Assembly (NCBI RefSeq): GCF_005930355.1
Contig: NZ_VDBO01000007.1
Coordinates: 149,142 to 213,141 of the forward strand
Length of the DNA stretch: 64,000 nt
Direction: 5' to 3'
Source of the DNA: Paenibacillus sinopodophylli
GTDB lineage: Bacteria > Bacillota > Bacilli > Paenibacillales > Paenibacillaceae
Below the pieces are notes generated by a model. The model was not told the origin of the DNA and made no database searches. It saw only the letters and a list, made by a program, of their open reading frames with translations. Positions 51,346-60,243 of this stretch are shown piece after piece (position 1 is the first letter of the stretch; each line of letters begins with the position of its first letter). A program made the translations under genes and the position numbers.

Positions 51346-52356
51346 GTGAATCTATTAATTCCTTCATATGAGCCGGATGAGAGGCTGATCATACTCATCA
51401 AACAGCTAAGGGAGCATGGCACCTTCCCCATCGTTATTGTCGATGACGGCAGCGGCCCAGCTTACCGTCACTTATTCAGCTCAGCAAGAGAACTAGGCTG
51501 TACAATCATCACACATACCAGCAACCAAGGGAAGGGGCATGCCCTGAAGTCAGGCTTTCATTATTTCAAGAATAAGGGAATTACCGATGGCATCGTATGT
51601 GCTGACAGTGATGGTCAACATCTCCCTCGTGATATTATGAAAATTGCCGCCAGTCTGCAAGAGCATACACAGCATATCGTGCTCGGCTGCCGCCATTTCA
51701 CAGGCAAGGTACCTCTGCGCAGCCGTTTCGGTAATACAGCTACACGGCTCGTCTATACGCTAGCTACAGGCCACAAAGTCGTGGATACGCAGACCGGACT
51801 GCGCGGCTATTCTGCCGACATGCTGGACTGGCTGTGCCGAGTTCCAGGCGAACGCTTCGAGTATGAGATGAATCTGCTGCTCGAAGCGCCTGCTGCCGGA
51901 TATACATTCCATCAGGTCTCGATCGACACGGTTTATCTTAATCATAATCAATCATCGCATTTCCGGCCTATTGCCGACTCTACTAGAATCTATGCGCCAT
52001 TTCTCAAATTCAGCGCCAATTCCATTACCTCGGCGGCCATAGATTACTTGCTGCTGGCACTTATCCATTTGTTCAGTTCGAGTCTACTGCTGGCTGTACT
52101 TGGAGCAAGGCTTGCAAGCTCGATATTTAACTATTCCATGAACAAAAGATTTGTATTCGCGACGGAAAGAAAATCCGCCATCCATACCTCGATGACCAAA
52201 TATTTCACGCTAGTCCTGCTTATTATTGTGCTGAATTATGGCTTGATGTATTTCTTTAATGAAAGGCTGGGCATACAGCTACTCGTCGCAAAGCTGCTTA
52301 CTGAGGGGACATTGTTCCTCTTCAGCTACTGGGCGCAGCGGAAATTTGTGTACTGA
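51346..52356 (+). CDS. GT2 glycosyltransferase fused to GtrA-like membrane domain
   Basis: 336 residues. GT-A domain: 'LLIPSYEPDERLIILIKQL', 'IVIVDDGSG', D-x-D-like 'ADSDGQHLP', and 'TQTGLRGYS', typical of DPM1/GtrB-like enzymes that load a sugar on polyprenyl phosphate. From about residue 222 four membrane helices form a GtrA-type domain ('YSMNKRFVFATERK', 'YWAQRKFVY'). GTG 51346 has AAGGAGG 9 nt upstream. Fusion of the transferase and the flippase-like part in one chain suggests lipid-linked sugar delivery for polymer decoration, in line with the glycosidase just upstream. Confidence 0.88.
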   Translation: MNLLIPSYEPDERLIILIKQLREHGTFPIVIVDDGSGPAYRHLFSSARELGCTIITHTSNQGKGHALKSGFHYFKNKGITDGIVCADSDGQHLPRDIMKIAASLQEHTQHIVLGCRHFTGKVPLRSRFGNTATRLVYTLATGHKVVDTQTGLRGYSADMLDWLCRVPGERFEYEMNLLLEAPAAGYTFHQVSIDTVYLNHNQSSHFRPIADSTRIYAPFLKFSANSITSAAIDYLLLALIHLFSSSLLLAVLGARLASSIFNYSMNKRFVFATERKSAIHTSMTKYFTLVLLIIVLNYGLMYFFNERLGIQLLVAKLLTEGTLFLFSYWAQRKFVY

Positions 52357-52417
52357 GATGAGCAATGGCTCAGAAAGAATGAAGCAGGATCATCTTTATA
52401 TTTCTAGAAAAAAACAA

Positions 52418-52474
52418 AAAGCGGGCACAGTCAATCGCGATAATATATTCGTCGCGATGAGCTGTGCCCGCTTT
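52418..52474. terminator. Bidirectional terminator
   Basis: AAAGCGGGCACAG (52418-52430) pairs perfectly with CTGTGCCCGCTTT (52462-52474); an inner TCGCGA/TCGCGA pairing adds a second stem. Confidence 0.87.
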
Positions 52475-52489
52475 ATAGGAGAACCGATT

Positions 52490-53149
52490 TTAAACGACAA
52501 TGCTGACCTGACCCCATCCTTCGGGAAAAGTAACCGTCATTTCTTTCGCTAAAAGACGATCCAGAACAATCATAAATGGTTCAAATGCAATCCAATCATG
52601 GATATGAATAACTTCGTTGCCTGTTCTGGCTTCGACTAATGAATCGCCTTCCTTACCCAAATCGAATGTATCAAGCGTGCTCAACACATGTATTCCCCGC
52701 TTCATGCTCCATTCATCCTGCTCAGCATATTGAATCTGCTCAAAGGAAGGCTGCTCATACCCAAGCTGCTCGAGCATAAGCTGGATGCCGGCGAAATGCT
52801 CATGTCTCGATTCCTCCTCTGTATAGGGGAATCGAAAAAGCTTTGCTGGCCTTATGGCATCCGCTTGAGCGTAGAGCCCTTCAATCACCTGATCTGTCCG
52901 CTCCACCTGCCTTCTCGCATCCTCCAAAGATAAGGAGGAGAAATCAGCATGATCATAGCTTCGATTCCCAATCATATGCCCAGTCCGAATGGCGTGCACC
53001 GCTGCATCCGAGAATTTCTCCAGCGCTTCACCCAAACAAAACCAAATCGCTCGTATGCCTCTAACATTCAAATAGTCAACCTTCTGCATAAATTCCTCGG
53101 CTGGACCTTCGTCAATCGTAAGGTAAGCCGCTCTTTCCACCGCTAACAT
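52490..53149 (-). CDS. Polysaccharide deacetylase-like protein with degenerate metal site
   Basis: 219 residues from ATG 53149 (GGAGG 9 nt upstream). NodB-homology fold: motif 1 'YLTIDEGPAEEF' (usual T-F-D-D-G-P; here Asp13-Glu14), motif 2 'GNRSYDHADFSSLS' (usual H-S/T-x-x-H; first His is Arg63), followed by 'RFPYTEE' and 'HIHDW'. No signal peptide. The first Asp is the catalytic base, but both the second Asp and the first His that bind the metal are replaced, so classical deacetylation is doubtful. Could be a non-catalytic binder or use a changed site. Confidence 0.83.
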   Translation of the reverse strand: MLAVERAAYLTIDEGPAEEFMQKVDYLNVRGIRAIWFCLGEALEKFSDAAVHAIRTGHMIGNRSYDHADFSSLSLEDARRQVERTDQVIEGLYAQADAIRPAKLFRFPYTEEESRHEHFAGIQLMLEQLGYEQPSFEQIQYAEQDEWSMKRGIHVLSTLDTFDLGKEGDSLVEARTGNEVIHIHDWIAFEPFMIVLDRLLAKEMTVTFPEGWGQVSIVV

Positions 53150-53288
53150 AACAAAGAACCTCCGTCTAATTTTGTTGCCTACATCAATCATTTTATTATA
53201 CCCCATAATAAAGATTTTGTTTGGTTATACGGTGAATGACTTATTTGAAATTCAGCGGCACCGATATTGAACGTAGTGTTATACGGAA

Positions 53289-53339
53289 AAACAGGCGTTC
53301 ACAACAGCCTCTTGTTCGACTGTTGTAAACGCTTGTTTA
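53289..53339 (-). terminator. Terminator of the 59-residue gene
   Basis: AAACAGGCGTTCACAACAG pairs with CTGTTGTAAACGCTTGTTT with few mismatches; on the minus strand a U-run follows. Confidence 0.85.
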
Positions 53340-53360
53340 TGAAACCTTCACCACTATTCG

Positions 53361-53540
53361 TTAGGGCTGCTTCCTGGCAGCGTTCATTTCATTCTCATTC
53401 TGGTGCCATTCCTTCAGCATGCTCTGATAGAAGCTGCTCTCCTGCGCGCTTAGCCCTTGCTTGTTGTCCTTAACGATTAAATGTCCGATATTGCGCTTCA
53501 AAATAATACTCCGACGTCCTAACATGTCCATATAAGTCAA
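53361..53540 (-). CDS. Small basic protein, 59 residues
   Basis: TTG at 53540 has GGAGG 10 nt upstream; ATG codons at 53531 and 53525 are later alternatives. The product reads 'MTYMDMLGRRSIILKRNIGH' and ends 'MNAARKQP'. It is basic and helical and has its own terminator at 53289-53339, which supports a real gene. Family not recognised. The 240 bp upstream (53541-53782) show nothing clear. Confidence 0.6.
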   Translation of the reverse strand: MTYMDMLGRRSIILKRNIGHLIVKDNKQGLSAQESSFYQSMLKEWHQNENEMNAARKQP

Positions 53541-53782
53541 TGAAATTCACCCTCCAGCTTATGTTTTCCAATCGGTCCATTTAAGTATATCGAATACGAA
53601 ACTCATTGAAAACCAGCATGAGAACGCGCTACTTCCAATATTTCCGTCTAAGACTGGCTGAGTGAAAGCCACTCCTGCCCGTTCGGAAACATCCTGCCAT
53701 ATCCTCTAGATAACGGCATGATCACAGGACTACGGCAAGTAGATTACCCATCTACTCTTCTTGAGCAAGTGTACATACAAAA

Positions 53783-53812
53783 AACCACAGTCTCCGTGAA
53801 GGGACTGTGGTT
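53783..53812 (-). terminator. Terminator of the small HTH gene
   Basis: AACCACAGTC(T)C pairs with GGGACTGTGGTT; the A-run at 53779-53784 gives U on the minus strand. 11 bp after the gene's stop. Confidence 0.83.
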
Positions 53813-53823
53813 CATCGTAAAGG

Positions 53824-54054
53824 TTAAGCTTTGCCTAAGATCTCATCTATTTCGCTTTTCAGTAATAGATATCTGTGGACGCTGCGGTTAATCGCAACCT
53901 TGGTCAGGTTATGCTTTAGCACGTATACCTTCATTTGATCCTTTGTCATGCCGAGTAGATCGCCAGCTTCGGTAACTGTCAATACTTCCTGCTTGCTCGT
54001 TGCATTAAACGTTTTTTTTACCTTTTGATCCCAGTCTTCAAATACTACCTGCAT
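53824..54054 (-). CDS. Small helix-turn-helix (excisionase/MerR-like) protein
   Basis: 76 residues from ATG 54054 (AAAGGAG 8 nt upstream). N-terminal 'MQVVFEDWDQKVKKTFNA' then 'EVLTVTEAGDLLGMTKDQMKVYVLKHNLTKVAINRSVHRYLLLKSEID', which resembles an HTH_17/excisionase helix-turn-helix with a winged 'S-V-H-R-Y' segment. Likely DNA-binding; no phage context. Alternatively a small Paenibacillus-specific regulator. Confidence 0.68.
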   Translation of the reverse strand: MQVVFEDWDQKVKKTFNATSKQEVLTVTEAGDLLGMTKDQMKVYVLKHNLTKVAINRSVHRYLLLKSEIDEILGKA

Positions 54055-54180
54055 ATTTCCGACTCCTTTATCATAGTCAATGATCTTTATTGACTGCACA
54101 TTTTAATTATAACACGAACAGCCGCATAATCTTGCCTTGATCGAAAAATTATGGAAATGAATTAGAATAAGAGCAAATGT

Positions 54181-55437
54181 CTAATTCGCCTTTGGGAAAA
54201 CAAGCTGAAACTCCGTTCCTTGCCCTAGCTCGCTTTTTATCGTAATTTTCCCGTTCATCTTCTTGATAATGCCGAACGAAACCATAATGCCAAGCCCCGT
54301 CCCTTTCTCCTTCGTGGAATAATAAGGTGTACCCAGTCTCCTAATCTGCTCAGATGACATACCGCTGCCGTTATCACTTACGATGACCCAAGCCTGATGC
54401 TCATTAATGGTCGTCTTCAGCTCCAATAAGCCGCCCCCTGGCATCGCCTCGATCGCATTTTTGCCTATATTAATCAGTGCCTGCCTGAACTTATAACGAT
54501 CCCCTTGAATAAGGAAAGCTTGCTCTTCCTCTGTCTCCACTTGGATTTGAATATTATTGTAATTCGCATAAGTCATAAGTACATTCGCCAAATGGTGTAT
54601 TTCCTTGTGGATATCAATTGCCTCAATAACCTCTGGGTCCGGCTTAGCAAGGGCAAGATAATCCGCAATAATCACCTCAGCTCGTTCCAGTTCCTCAAAA
54701 CAAATCTTCTGATAGAGAATTTTCTTCTCCACGTCAAGCTCTGCTGTCGCAAAAAGCTGAATAAATCCTTTTATCGTCGTCAAGGGATTCCTAATCTCAT
54801 GTGCCACCGAAGCAGCCATATCTCCGACGATCTTCATCTTCTCGCTTCTTATGATTTCCTCTTGCATCTGAAAAAATGTATGCAGCATCTCGATGACATA
54901 GACGCATAAGCCAGCAATAACTCCCTGCAGGATATACGTTTGTACCGTTGCCCAGGGCTTGTTGGCCAACAGTTCCAAATGCCCGGTCCAAGAAAGAAAT
55001 ACAGTAAAGGCCAGCAGCTTGATTAGCGTACAATATAAAACCGCAACTGATATTTTGCGGGTCAGAGTCAAAGTGCTGTAGCGCTTATATAAAAAGAGAA
55101 AAACAATAAAGCTCGGAGCCAGCGACATCGCATAAATCCAGTCATGAGGACTACCGCTGAAATATCGGTATAGGAAAAGGGTTATGTATAAAAAGACTGA
55201 CACCTGAAAGCCTCCGAATAAAGAACCAATAGCCAGAGGGATCGATCGGAAATCATATTGCAGACCGTTCAGATTAATGGGGAACGACATCGTCGTAACG
55301 ATAGCTAATGCGAAGAGGATAAATATATTAAATCGAAACGCATGAATATTATTTTTAATTTTATAGATATATGGGTAGAAAACAAGTGGAGAACAAATAA
55401 TGAATATATTCAGCAGAAGATCCTTTACATAGTCCAT
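54181..55437 (-). CDS. Membrane sensor histidine kinase, KinB/LytS-like 5TM type
   Basis: About 418 residues from ATG 55437. N-terminal 5-6 membrane helices of the 5TMR-LYT type ('FPINLNGLQYDFRSIPLAIGSLFGGF'), HisKA with His in 'ASVAHEIRNPLTTIKGFIQLF', HATPase_c ('NIGKNAIEAMPGGG', 'DNGSGM', 'GTGLGIMVSFGI'). No regulator gene adjacent; KinB-like sporulation kinases are orphan kinases of this kind. It may add phosphate to Spo0F in response to a small extracellular signal. Upstream in-frame codons to 55524 look non-coding. Confidence 0.87.
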   Translation of the reverse strand: MDYVKDLLLNIFIICSPLVFYPYIYKIKNNIHAFRFNIFILFALAIVTTMSFPINLNGLQYDFRSIPLAIGSLFGGFQVSVFLYITLFLYRYFSGSPHDWIYAMSLAPSFIVFLFLYKRYSTLTLTRKISVAVLYCTLIKLLAFTVFLSWTGHLELLANKPWATVQTYILQGVIAGLCVYVIEMLHTFFQMQEEIIRSEKMKIVGDMAASVAHEIRNPLTTIKGFIQLFATAELDVEKKILYQKICFEELERAEVIIADYLALAKPDPEVIEAIDIHKEIHHLANVLMTYANYNNIQIQVETEEEQAFLIQGDRYKFRQALINIGKNAIEAMPGGGLLELKTTINEHQAWVIVSDNGSGMSSEQIRRLGTPYYSTKEKGTGLGIMVSFGIIKKMNGKITIKSELGQGTEFQLVFPKAN

Positions 55438-55655
55438 CCGAATGGCCCCCACCGATTGGTTTAATTGCTTTACCCTCTGCCGTATCATGAATGTACATAT
55501 TCTCCATAATATAACATAAACCACGCTGTGAGCGACATGAAATAATAGAAATTCACCCCGATCGACAGCAATGAAATCTAAGAGAGCATTCCCCCGATAA
55601 ATGCTATAATAAGCTGATTCCTCAATAGATCTTAACCTTATAGGAGACCTTCCTT

Positions 55656-56855
55656 ATGAAAACAATCGATACGATGAATTTAACGGAGTGGCATACCGCC
55701 TTTCAAGCCTGCACGAGTGCCTTGTCCGATCATATCCACAACCTAGATTTCATAAAAGCTGCACTTCATGTCATTCTACCCATTAAACCTAAGCTGTTGC
55801 CGAAGGAAGAGCGTATATTCGAGCTGCACGCCCACCTTCATGTTCTTATACTGCTTGTGAATATATCGCCGACTCAAGCGCTCAGGCATGGAACCTTCAT
55901 TGGTTTCCATACTTATTCAGCAATTACCGAGATGCAGCAATTGATTGACAGTATCCTTCAGCCTTCTGATGCCGACTCTGGGGAGAACTATCCGCAGCTG
56001 TTCGATGATTCAGTTGCCTTCATACGCAAGCTAATGCTGCTAGAGTCTGGTGAGAGAGCTTACTTCTCCCATGTTTATTTCCGTGTTTGGCAATATTGGT
56101 TGCCATCGGATCAGCACGCTGCAGCCATGTACGCCAAGGAGCTTGAGCTGCTGCAAGTCATATCGGATAAGCCTAAGTCCGAGGAGTCCCGCTATCCGTG
56201 CCTGGTAGCTCAGGCATGGATGAACAGCTTGCTGCATCGCGATAGTGAAGCAATATCGCAGTTTGACAAGTTAAATAGCAGCCTACAGCTCCGCCCTGCC
56301 GATTTAATCCTGCCACTGAGTGCAATTAGCAGTGCTGCGGAATGGGAGCGATTATTAGAATGGCTTATTAAGGCCACTACGTGGATGCAAGGTAAGCGGC
56401 TGAACAGCCTTGAACTATTTTATACTTACTGGGATCAAGCCATCCTGCATATTCCTAGTGCTGAGCAGCAAATGTGGGAGCCGCTCTTCCAGCTCTCGCC
56501 ATCCCTATATGAAAAAAAACTACTCGTTCACGGTAAATGGAAACTGTGGATAGACTTCCAGATCAGCATGGGAACCGATCCTTTCCAATATAAGGTCAGC
56601 GTCTTCGCTCCTATTGAGAAAAATGCCCCAGAGCTGCTGCTGCCCTTCTATCATCAGGCCGTCGAATCCTATGTGCTGCTCAAAAACAGAGGCGGTTATA
56701 AAATAGCGGTCAAGCTGTTGAAGCGGCTCGCCAAGCTGTACAAGAAACTAAAAAATGAGCCGCGGTGGGAAGCCTATATTGTTGCCTTCGCCTCACGGTA
56801 TAGCAGGCTTAGGGCTCTGCAAGAGGAGCTTAGGAAAGGAAAGTTGATTACATGA
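55656..56855 (+). CDS. Helical protein in the position of YwqB, without SWIM zinc finger
   Basis: 399 residues, TAGGAG 10 nt before ATG 55656. Mostly helical with TPR-like spacing ('ALSDHIHNLDFIKAALHVIL', 'LLEWLIKATTWMQGKRLNSLELF', 'KIAVKLLKRLAKLYKKL'). It overlaps the SNF2 helicase by 4 bp (ATGA). In B. subtilis the SNF2 gene ywqA is preceded by ywqB, a SWIM zinc-finger protein with Cys-x-Cys...Cys-x-His; no such cluster is present here. Similar C-terminal length suggests the remainder of that family. Function unknown, probably DNA-related through the helicase. Confidence 0.7.
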   Translation: MKTIDTMNLTEWHTAFQACTSALSDHIHNLDFIKAALHVILPIKPKLLPKEERIFELHAHLHVLILLVNISPTQALRHGTFIGFHTYSAITEMQQLIDSILQPSDADSGENYPQLFDDSVAFIRKLMLLESGERAYFSHVYFRVWQYWLPSDQHAAAMYAKELELLQVISDKPKSEESRYPCLVAQAWMNSLLHRDSEAISQFDKLNSSLQLRPADLILPLSAISSAAEWERLLEWLIKATTWMQGKRLNSLELFYTYWDQAILHIPSAEQQMWEPLFQLSPSLYEKKLLVHGKWKLWIDFQISMGTDPFQYKVSVFAPIEKNAPELLLPFYHQAVESYVLLKNRGGYKIAVKLLKRLAKLYKKLKNEPRWEAYIVAFASRYSRLRALQEELRKGKLIT

Positions 56856-59803
56856 GCATAGCTATGAAAGCCATATCCGTTCAGGTTAATTTGACGACCC
56901 ACGGCGATGCACTCCTATATGGCGTTGACGACAGGAATGATTATTTGAGCGGCATTAGCCTGAAGCATCGCCTGTTCGCGTGGCACGAGCAATCCTTCTA
57001 TGGCACAGAACTTGAAATTCAACTGGTGCAGGGAGTGGACCTGATCCTCCTTCCTGCTGAGCAGGTTATCCCATTTTTTGCTGAGAACAACACGCTTGCA
57101 CATATTGCATGGACGTGGGGAGATCACGCGCAATCGCTAGCCAAGCTTGCTCCCTTGCTGGCCGCGGAAATCCAAGCTTGGCGTTATATGCCCAGCTTCT
57201 CCGCCTTCCGCTCAGGGAAGCTCCAATGGACATGGGACAACCCTTCGCTGCACAAGCAGATAGTAGCTGAGCTGCCTGCTGATCAGGACGATTCTGGCTT
57301 GCTTGATGGTCTGCACGCTGCCTTCTCCGCGGCGGTGTTCGATTCCTGCTATAGCAGCGAAACCGAATCAGCCGATCTGCGAAGGGAATATCCGCTGCTC
57401 TTCGACAAGAATCATGCATCCGCTGCCGGATTAGACGCTCAGGCTTGGCTCATCGCGATTGGCTGGAAAGCCGATCAGGCGCTCTTCCGTCCGATGCTGC
57501 AGCTCATTGAACCGCAGGATGTACTGGATCCTTGGCAATTGAAACTTATATTGCAGGACAAGCTCGATCCTGCGGTACTCGTACCAGTCAAGCTTTCCGC
57601 TTCTGGCGAAGCGTTTGGTTCATGGCCCGCGACTTGGTCAGCTGCCGTGCAAGAACGGTCAGCCGGATGGCTGGATCAGCTGCGCGCCTGCTTGTCCAGC
57701 GAACGGTTCGCGGGTCCGCCTGAGGATGTGCTGCAAGCGCCGCTCGGGAATGATGCTGCATGGCGCTTTCTAGCTGTCGACAGCCCGCGGCTGCTTGCTG
57801 CCGGCTGGCAGGTGCTGCTTCCTGCATGGTGGGAGGCAGCCAGCCGCAAGAAGCCTAAGCTGCGAGCCAAGATTAGCTCACGTACGGAGAGCAGCGGGGA
57901 ATCGTTATTCGGACTAGATACACTGATCGACTTTGACTGGCGTATTGCCATCGGAGAAACGAGCCTCACCGAATCGGAGTTTAATGAGCTGGTAGACCGC
58001 AACGAGAGACTCGTGCGTTTCCGAGGACAGTGGATCTCGCTCGACCCTGCCCTCCTCGCTCAAATTCGCAAAGCCATGGCAGGCATCGACCGCTCTCAGG
58101 GGTTATCCTTTCAAGATGTGCTGCAGCTTCACCTGCTGGGAAGCAGCGACGATTCGGAGGAGAATCAAGAAGAGCAAGACACGGAGCAAGCACAGCGTAT
58201 CCAACTGGAGGTCGAGCTGAACGAGCATCTCATGCGGCTCGTCAGCCAGCTCAGCCAGCGCTCGGAATGGCCGCTCCTTCCTGTACCGTCAGGGCTTAAG
58301 GCCGAGCTTCGAGCCTATCAGCATGAAGGCTTCGCTTGGCTCTCCTTCCTAAGACGATTCGGGCTAGGCGCCTGCCTTGCTGACGATATGGGTCTTGGCA
58401 AGACCATCCAGCTTATCGCTTATCTCTTGCACTTAAAAGAAAGCAACGCTCAAGCGAAGGAAAGATCGCCTGCGCTCATTATTTGTCCTACCTCTGTTCT
58501 TGGGAATTGGCAGAAGGAGATCAGCCGCTTTGCTCCCATGCTTCATGTCCAGCTTCATTATGGCAGCAAGCGCTTGGAAGGGGCAGCGTTTCTTGAAGAA
58601 ATCCAGCAAGCCGATGTTATATTAACCTCGTTCGCAACAGCAACACTCGATCAGGAGCTGCTGCAGAAGCATACTTGGGCTGCTATTTGCTTGGACGAGG
58701 CTCAAAATATTAAAAATGCACAAACCAAACAATCTGCCGCTGTCCGAAGCTTAACTTCTCAGCACCGCATTGCTATGACCGGAACGCCAATCGAGAACAG
58801 ACTGTCTGAGCTTTGGTCAATATATGATTTCATGAACCCTGGCTTCCTAGGAACCGCTCACGGCTTCCAGCAGCGGTTTGGCAATCCAATCGAGAAGGAG
58901 CATGACAAGACTAGAACAGCTGATTTGCAGAAGCTTGTTAAGCCCTTCATGCTTCGCCGTAAGAAGAAGGACCCGGCTATCCAGCTCGATTTGCCTGATA
59001 AGAACGAAATGAAAACCTACATCCATTTAACAGCAGAGCAAGGCGCATTGTATAACCAAACCGTCAACCAGCTCATGGATCGGATGCAGAAGCTTGAGGG
59101 GATCGAGCGGAAAGGCGCTATACTCTCCGCGATCATGCAGCTTAAACAAATATGCGATCATCCCGTGCTATTGACGAAGGAACCCGTTCCGGGAGTTACT
59201 GTCGCGAATGAGGATGAGCAGCGTGTAAGCGACGAACTGATCAATCGCTCCGCCAAGCTCGAGCGGTTGCTAGCGATGGTGCGGGAACTGCGGGATGAAG
59301 GGGAACGCTGTCTCATATTCACGCAGTATATCGGCATGGGGCAATTGCTTCAAGCCGTGCTCGCACAAGAGCTGCAAGAGCCTGTTCTGTATTTGAACGG
59401 CAGCACGACGAAGCTTGCTCGCGACCGTATGATCGATCAATTCCAGTCGACCTCTCTTCCTGTGGAAGAGCAGCCTAATGTGTTCATTCTATCCATCAAA
59501 GCCGGAGGAGTCGGACTAAATCTAACCGCAGCGAACCATGTCTTCCACTTTGATCGCTGGTGGAATCCTGCAGTGGAGAACCAAGCGACCGACCGCGCCT
59601 ATCGTATGGGACAAAGTCGGGATGTGCAGGTGCATAAGTTTATCTCGCTCGGTACACTGGAGGAGCGGATCGATGAAATGCTGGAGAACAAGCAGCAGCT
59701 TAGCGAGAATGTTATTTCCAGCTCCGAGGGCTGGATAACGGAGCTCTCCACGGAAGCGCTGAAGGAACTCTTTACGCTCAGGCAGGATTGGAGTCAAACA
59801 TAA
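56852..59803 (+). CDS. SNF2/Rad54-type helicase (YwqA-like)
   Basis: 983 residues. N-terminal ~450 residues are the bacterial SNF2-associated region; then Walker A/motif I 'ADDMGLGKTIQLIAYL', motif Ia 'ICPTSVLGNWQKEI', motif II 'CLDEAQNIKN' (D-E-A-Q), motif III 'MTGTPIENRLSELWSIYDF', motif V 'SIKAGGVGLNLTAANHVFHFD' and motif VI 'QATDRAYRMGQSRDVQVHKFI'. An ATP-dependent DNA translocase in the cytosol. Start ATG overlaps the upstream gene by 4 bp. The N-terminal third has a high density of Ala/Leu/Gln codons. Confidence 0.95.
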   Translation: MSIAMKAISVQVNLTTHGDALLYGVDDRNDYLSGISLKHRLFAWHEQSFYGTELEIQLVQGVDLILLPAEQVIPFFAENNTLAHIAWTWGDHAQSLAKLAPLLAAEIQAWRYMPSFSAFRSGKLQWTWDNPSLHKQIVAELPADQDDSGLLDGLHAAFSAAVFDSCYSSETESADLRREYPLLFDKNHASAAGLDAQAWLIAIGWKADQALFRPMLQLIEPQDVLDPWQLKLILQDKLDPAVLVPVKLSASGEAFGSWPATWSAAVQERSAGWLDQLRACLSSERFAGPPEDVLQAPLGNDAAWRFLAVDSPRLLAAGWQVLLPAWWEAASRKKPKLRAKISSRTESSGESLFGLDTLIDFDWRIAIGETSLTESEFNELVDRNERLVRFRGQWISLDPALLAQIRKAMAGIDRSQGLSFQDVLQLHLLGSSDDSEENQEEQDTEQAQRIQLEVELNEHLMRLVSQLSQRSEWPLLPVPSGLKAELRAYQHEGFAWLSFLRRFGLGACLADDMGLGKTIQLIAYLLHLKESNAQAKERSPALIICPTSVLGNWQKEISRFAPMLHVQLHYGSKRLEGAAFLEEIQQADVILTSFATATLDQELLQKHTWAAICLDEAQNIKNAQTKQSAAVRSLTSQHRIAMTGTPIENRLSELWSIYDFMNPGFLGTAHGFQQRFGNPIEKEHDKTRTADLQKLVKPFMLRRKKKDPAIQLDLPDKNEMKTYIHLTAEQGALYNQTVNQLMDRMQKLEGIERKGAILSAIMQLKQICDHPVLLTKEPVPGVTVANEDEQRVSDELINRSAKLERLLAMVRELRDEGERCLIFTQYIGMGQLLQAVLAQELQEPVLYLNGSTTKLARDRMIDQFQSTSLPVEEQPNVFILSIKAGGVGLNLTAANHVFHFDRWWNPAVENQATDRAYRMGQSRDVQVHKFISLGTLEERIDEMLENKQQLSENVISSSEGWITELSTEALKELFTLRQDWSQT

Positions 59804-59818
59804 AGCCTTCCTTGCGAC

Positions 59819-59848
59819 TTGCCGCGAGAAGCGTTATTGTGCTACACT
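59819..59848 (+). promoter_or_regulatory. Promoter of the hflX leader
   Basis: TTGCCG (59819-59824), 18-bp spacer, TACACT (59843-59848). Transcription would start near 59855, giving a leader of about 390 nt up to the terminator. Confidence 0.5.
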
Positions 59849-59854
59849 GGTGCT

Positions 59855-60243
59855 ACTTTAAACGAACGGAGGGTTACATGTGATAGACTTTATCCGAGTT
59901 AGGTCTTTGCGCAGCTGCTAATTGAATAGCGCCAAAGCTCTGCCTGTGTGCAGAGGACTCAGGATAGGTCTGCCATTTTGAAGGTAACCCATAGATTGAA
60001 CGAATACGACGGCGGGATCAACAGGTTCCCTTGCCACGTATTTACCTTTAGAACGGAAACTTCATAAGTGTATAGAGTTGAACGTTAGCGGCTATAGTAG
60101 AGGATAAGCTTTTTGCCTTCATAGCGCTTCCGCTTTCTATATCTTGGGAGGACTATCGATCCACAAGCGCCGGGAATGTAGTTCCTTGCGGCTGATTCTG
60201 ATTTCCTCTTACCTGACACAGGCAGCGCTGCCTGTGTTTTTTG
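59855..60243 (+). ncRNA. Structured hflX leader RNA with terminator/anti-terminator
   Basis: Main elements: outer stem GGGTTAC (59871-59877) with GTAACCC (59984-59990); GACTTTATCC (59886-59895) with GGATAGGTC (59962-59970); CTTTGCGC (59905-59912) with GCGCCAAAG (59929-59937); hairpin CTCTGC/GCAGAG (59938-59955); a second domain AATACG...GGCGGGA...TTCCC...GCC...CGTATT (60003-60042); and a terminator with ACACAGGCA/TGCCTGTGT (60216-60237) followed by six U. CTGCCTGTGT at 59940-59949 repeats the terminator's 3' arm and could pair with its 5' arm as an anti-terminator. No known riboswitch class fits. Confidence 0.7.
59880..59921 (+). CDS. Leader peptide with Arg-Val-Arg motif before hflX
   Basis: GTG at 59880, 13 codons: 'MIDFIRVRSLRSC' (initiator written as M), stop 59919-59921. 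GGAGG at 59868-59872 is 7 nt upstream, an ideal distance. The R-V-R at codons 6-8 is an Arg/Lys-x-Arg/Lys motif, known from ErmD-type leaders to stall ribosomes carrying macrolides. The coding region overlaps the leader stems, so its translation can steer folding. An overlapping ATG-TGA at 59878 is a start-stop and probably irrelevant. Confidence 0.6.
   Translation: MIDFIRVRSLRSC

Noticed and set aside
53267..53473. 68-codon plus-strand frame around 53.3 kb
   Set aside because: It runs antisense through the terminator and the small minus-strand gene and has no family features.
53541..53782. Search for a gene or RNA in this gap
   Set aside because: No open frame with a binding site and no strong secondary structure apart from the terminator at its edge.
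59878..59883. ATG immediately followed by TGA (start-stop) at the hflX leader
   Set aside because: Its spacing to GGAGG is only 5 nt; the overlapping GTG frame with 7-nt spacing and 13 codons is more plausible.
59855..60050. Resemblance of the hflX leader to the M-box (Mg2+) riboswitch (GTTAGGT, GCTGCT, CGCCAAAG)
   Set aside because: The fragments occur in the right order but spacing and stems do not fit the M-box, and the downstream gene is not a magnesium transporter.
59804..60243. RNase P RNA, tmRNA or 6S RNA in the 470-bp gap before hflX
   Set aside because: None of their conserved segments is present; a short ORF and a terminator right before hflX fit a leader better.
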